Shown in pieces: positions 63,785 through 64,000 of a stretch of 64,000 nt of DNA. The stretch lies in the NCBI GenBank assembly GCA_964577985.1, contig CAZOAR010000009.1:3878-67877 (forward strand), given 5' to 3'. The notes beneath the pieces were generated by a model. It had not been told where the DNA came from, did no database searches, and saw nothing but the letters and a program-made list of their open reading frames with translations. Every line of letters starts with the position of its first letter. Position 1 is the first letter of the stretch. The DNA comes from CAZOAR01 sp964577985 (GTDB lineage Bacteria > Gemmatimonadota > CAZMKB01 > CAZNLH01). Made by a program: the position numbers and the translations under genes.

Positions 63785-64000
63785 ATGAACCTGACCGTAG
63801 ATATCTTAAGCGTGCCGCGATTTGATGTCAAGAAGCGTTCTCCCCTCTGCCAACTCCTCGAGGATCACTTCGAGGAGTTCCTGAACTCTTACGAAGAACG
63901 CTTCCACGCAAGTGTGGGCCCCTGCATACAAGAGATCACACGACGGACCGTCTACAAGTTCCTCGACTGTGGCATCCTCGAACACGGCTTTGCTCGGGTC
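63785..64000 (+). CDS. IS91-type transposase, N-terminal fragment (cut by window edge)
   Basis: The frame from ATG 63785 (or GTG 63812) is open to the end of the window, 72 codons. CQLLEDHFEEFLNSYEERFH and VYKFLDCGILEHGFARV match the N-terminal region of IS91/IS801 Y2-type transposases, which continues into a zinc-finger domain beyond the edge. No terminal ori/ter sequence can be assessed. It starts 34 nt from the divergent HIT gene. Confidence 0.65.
   Translation, partial: MNLTVDILSVPRFDVKKRSPLCQLLEDHFEEFLNSYEERFHASVGPCIQEITRRTVYKFLDCGILEHGFARV

Overview
This 64 kb window is a chromosomal segment of a Gram-negative bacterium, roughly 55-60% G+C by eye. It has lipoproteins, a TolC-type channel, an OmpA-like barrel protein and LpxC-independent envelope genes such as uppP, pgsA, pgpA and rlpA. 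Gene density is high, operons are long, GTG and TTG starts are frequent, and start/stop overlaps are common. The mix (large TPR proteins, an MglA-like GTPase beside recR, NEW3 and BNR-repeat proteins, a giant NtrY-like kinase) suggests an uncultured FCB-type lineage, but this is a low-confidence guess. The sequence is an assembly product: one 100-N gap (48313-48412) lies inside dnaX and appears to be a scaffolding artefact.

Layout. 1-7711 (minus): a cut-off secreted protein, then one long operon read leftward from a promoter near 7774: smpB, an N-acetylmuramoyl-L-alanine amidase, a TPR lipoprotein, pyrK, pyrD, rlpA, pyrF. 7811-16706 (plus): the most interesting region. A single operon encodes a SucC-like ATP-grasp subunit fused to a two-cluster ferredoxin domain, a SucD-like subunit, a citryl-CoA-lyase-like protein, an HD-domain protein, two LeuCD-type hydro-lyase pairs and an isocitrate/isopropylmalate-family dehydrogenase. 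Together these would run 2-oxoglutarate - isocitrate - citrate - citryl-CoA - acetyl-CoA + oxaloacetate, in either direction. A tRNA-Leu(CAG) follows.

16947-26530 (minus): a cupin and lpdA, pdhC, pdhB, pdhA (pyruvate or branched-chain dehydrogenase complex), acetyl-CoA synthetase, a methyltransferase-glycosyltransferase fusion and a GDP-fucose-synthase-like epimerase. Acetyl-CoA metabolism thus occupies much of the first 24 kb. 26690-35670: a BNR-repeat secreted protein divergent from a GAF/free-Met-sulfoxide-reductase-like protein, a GGDEF-ATPase-TPR giant, uppP, an M29 aminopeptidase, and an OmpA-like barrel with calcium-binding repeats.

35660-43769 (minus): a PAS/GAF histidine kinase, an ABC ATPase, a NEW3 membrane protein, a sigma-70-family factor, lepB and an NtrC-type regulator. 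43929-49629 (minus): a dnaX-ybaB-recR-GTPase-pgsA-pgpA-pncC-thpR operon. 49831-54300 (minus): an NtrY-like multi-membrane-span kinase whose start codon is unclear. 54406-63279 (plus): a Crp/Fnr regulator, a CPBP protease, a TolC-MFP-ABC-permease-permease efflux set and mnmA. A convergent HIT protein and the first residues of an IS91-type transposase end the window.

No CRISPR array, prophage, integrase or rRNA was seen. All functions are inferred from sequence motifs; promoter calls are hexamer matches made by eye.
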